Below, in pieces: positions 63,349-64,000 of a DNA stretch of 64,000 nucleotides. The position numbers and the translations under genes were made by a program. The stretch is taken from assembly GCF_016907475.1 (NCBI RefSeq), contig NZ_JAFBCA010000001.1, forward strand, positions 1,612,001-1,676,000, written 5' to 3'. This stretch comes from Nocardioides cavernae. GTDB lineage: Bacteria; Actinomycetota; Actinomycetes; Propionibacteriales; Nocardioidaceae. A model generated the notes under the pieces. It worked only from the letters and a program-made list of their open reading frames with translations. It did no database searches and was not told where the DNA came from. Numbering within the stretch: the first letter of the stretch is position 1; every line of letters starts with the position of its first letter.

Positions 63349-64000
63349 ATGGCCCAGCCCCCCGCGGACCGGTCGCGCACCGGGCTCCGACTCATGCACG
63401 TCCACGCCCACCCCGACGACGAGTCGAGCAAGGGGGCCGCGTCGACGGCGAAGTACGTCACCGAGGGCGTCGACGTCCACGTCGTCACCTGCACCGGCGG
63501 CGAGCGCGGCTCCGTGCTCAACGCCAAGATGGACCGCCCGGAGGTCTGGGAGAACATCACCGAGATCCGCCGTGAAGAGATGCACCGCGCCCGCGACATC
63601 CTCGGCATCCGGCAGGACTGGCTCGGCTTCGTTGACTCCGGCTGGCCCGAGGGTGACCCGCTGCCGCCGCTCCCGGAGGGCTGCTTCGCACTCGTGCCGC
63701 TCGAGGAGGCCACCGAGCGCCTCGTACGGCTGATCCGCGGGTTCCGGCCCCACGTGCTGACGACGTACGACGAGCGCGGCGGCTACCCGCACCCCGACCA
63801 CATCCGCTGCCACGAGGTCTCCGTCGCCGCCTACCACGCGGCCGGCGACCCGGAGCGCTTCCCCGACGCGGGTGAGCCGTGGCAGCCGATGAAGCTCTAC
63901 TACCACCACGGCTGGAGCTGGGCGAAGACCAACGCCCTCCACGAGGCGATGCTCGCCCACGACCTCGAGTCGCCCTACGCCGAGCGGCTCGAGAAGTGGG
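63349..64000 (+). CDS. mca: Mycothiol S-conjugate amidase Mca, N-terminal part; runs off the right edge
   Basis: 217 codons visible from ATG 63349. LmbE-like zinc site: [17 protein letters not shown], with the third ligand region [20 protein letters not shown]. The sequence [14 protein letters not shown] favours Mca over the related deacetylase MshB. It cleaves mycothiol S-conjugates to mercapturic acids and GlcN-Ins in detoxification. TAGACT lies seven bases before the ATG (leaderless spacing). About 70-80 C-terminal residues are missing from the window. Confidence 0.92.
   Translation, partial: MAQPPADRSRTGLRLMHVHAHPDDESSKGAASTAKYVTEGVDVHVVTCTGGERGSVLNAKMDRPEVWENITEIRREEMHRARDILGIRQDWLGFVDSGWPEGDPLPPLPEGCFALVPLEEATERLVRLIRGFRPHVLTTYDERGGYPHPDHIRCHEVSVAAYHAAGDPERFPDAGEPWQPMKLYYHHGWSWAKTNALHEAMLAHDLESPYAERLEKW

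Overview
The window is about 72% GC, with dense genes, many GTG starts and many 4-base stop/start overlaps (GTGA, ATGA). It looks like the chromosome of a high-GC actinobacterium. Mycothiol metabolism (mca at the right edge), the order mfd / SurA-like lipoprotein / mazG / eno / ftsB / DUF501 / ppx, and the DUF4307 + mca + greA + ilvA neighbourhood point to Nocardioidaceae (Nocardioides-like). That placement is inference from gene content. I see no prophage, insertion sequence or CRISPR array. Two edge genes are cut: a polyprenyl glycosylphosphotransferase at 1 and mca at 64000.

Layout. 1-4.7 kb: exopolysaccharide-type sugar transferase with a membrane histidine kinase/response regulator pair and a divergent LuxR-type regulator. 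Both intergenic gaps share a sequence motif. 4.7-8.8 kb: cysQ preceded by a possible leaderless leader ORF, a guanidinium-type SMR exporter, a VOC protein, a Tat-exported M28 peptidase and a secreted protein. 8.9-21.5 kb: conserved housekeeping block (mfd, SurA-like lipoprotein, mazG, eno, ftsB, DUF501, ppx, udgB, ACT protein, peptide deformylase, tRNA-Leu(UAA)), interrupted by an AraC-type regulator and an exported protein on the minus strand. 21.5-31.9 kb: RTX-like protein, BI-1 protein, SGNH hydrolase, cystathionine beta-synthase, TSUP and BrkB membrane proteins, IMPACT protein and small conserved families.

31.9-35.7 kb is a DevR/DevS (DosR/DosS) oxygen/NO-type two-component locus. The kinase keeps the GAF-A heme histidine and the distal tyrosine. 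A DoxX-like membrane protein and a PNPOx-fold protein each have DosR-box-like palindromes upstream. 35.7-39.2 kb: MoxR/ChlI-type ATPase with its vWA partner. 39.2-46.6 kb: VOC, NTF2-like, MFS, ABC1 kinase, subtilase, phosphatidylcholine synthase and a YCII protein. 46.6-55.1 kb: a 1086-residue BTAD/AAA regulator (possibly with a coupled 36-codon ORF) divergent from two alpha/beta hydrolases, an MFS exporter, a remarkable 99-residue protein with serine at nearly every third residue, and a translationally coupled cNMP-like/thioredoxin-reductase-like flavoprotein that has lost its CxxC. 55.1-64 kb: msrA, a tail-fibre-like secreted protein, metB, DUF202, an orphan MutL-like ATPase, an AI-2E family protein, ilvA, greA, DUF4307 and mca.

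The strongest candidate for an undescribed system is the operon at 51825-55052, centred on the (XXS)n protein. Recurrent regulatory features are putative leaderless transcripts (a TANNNT or CANNNT box 6-7 nt before the start codon) and intergenic palindromic repeats of three unrelated types.
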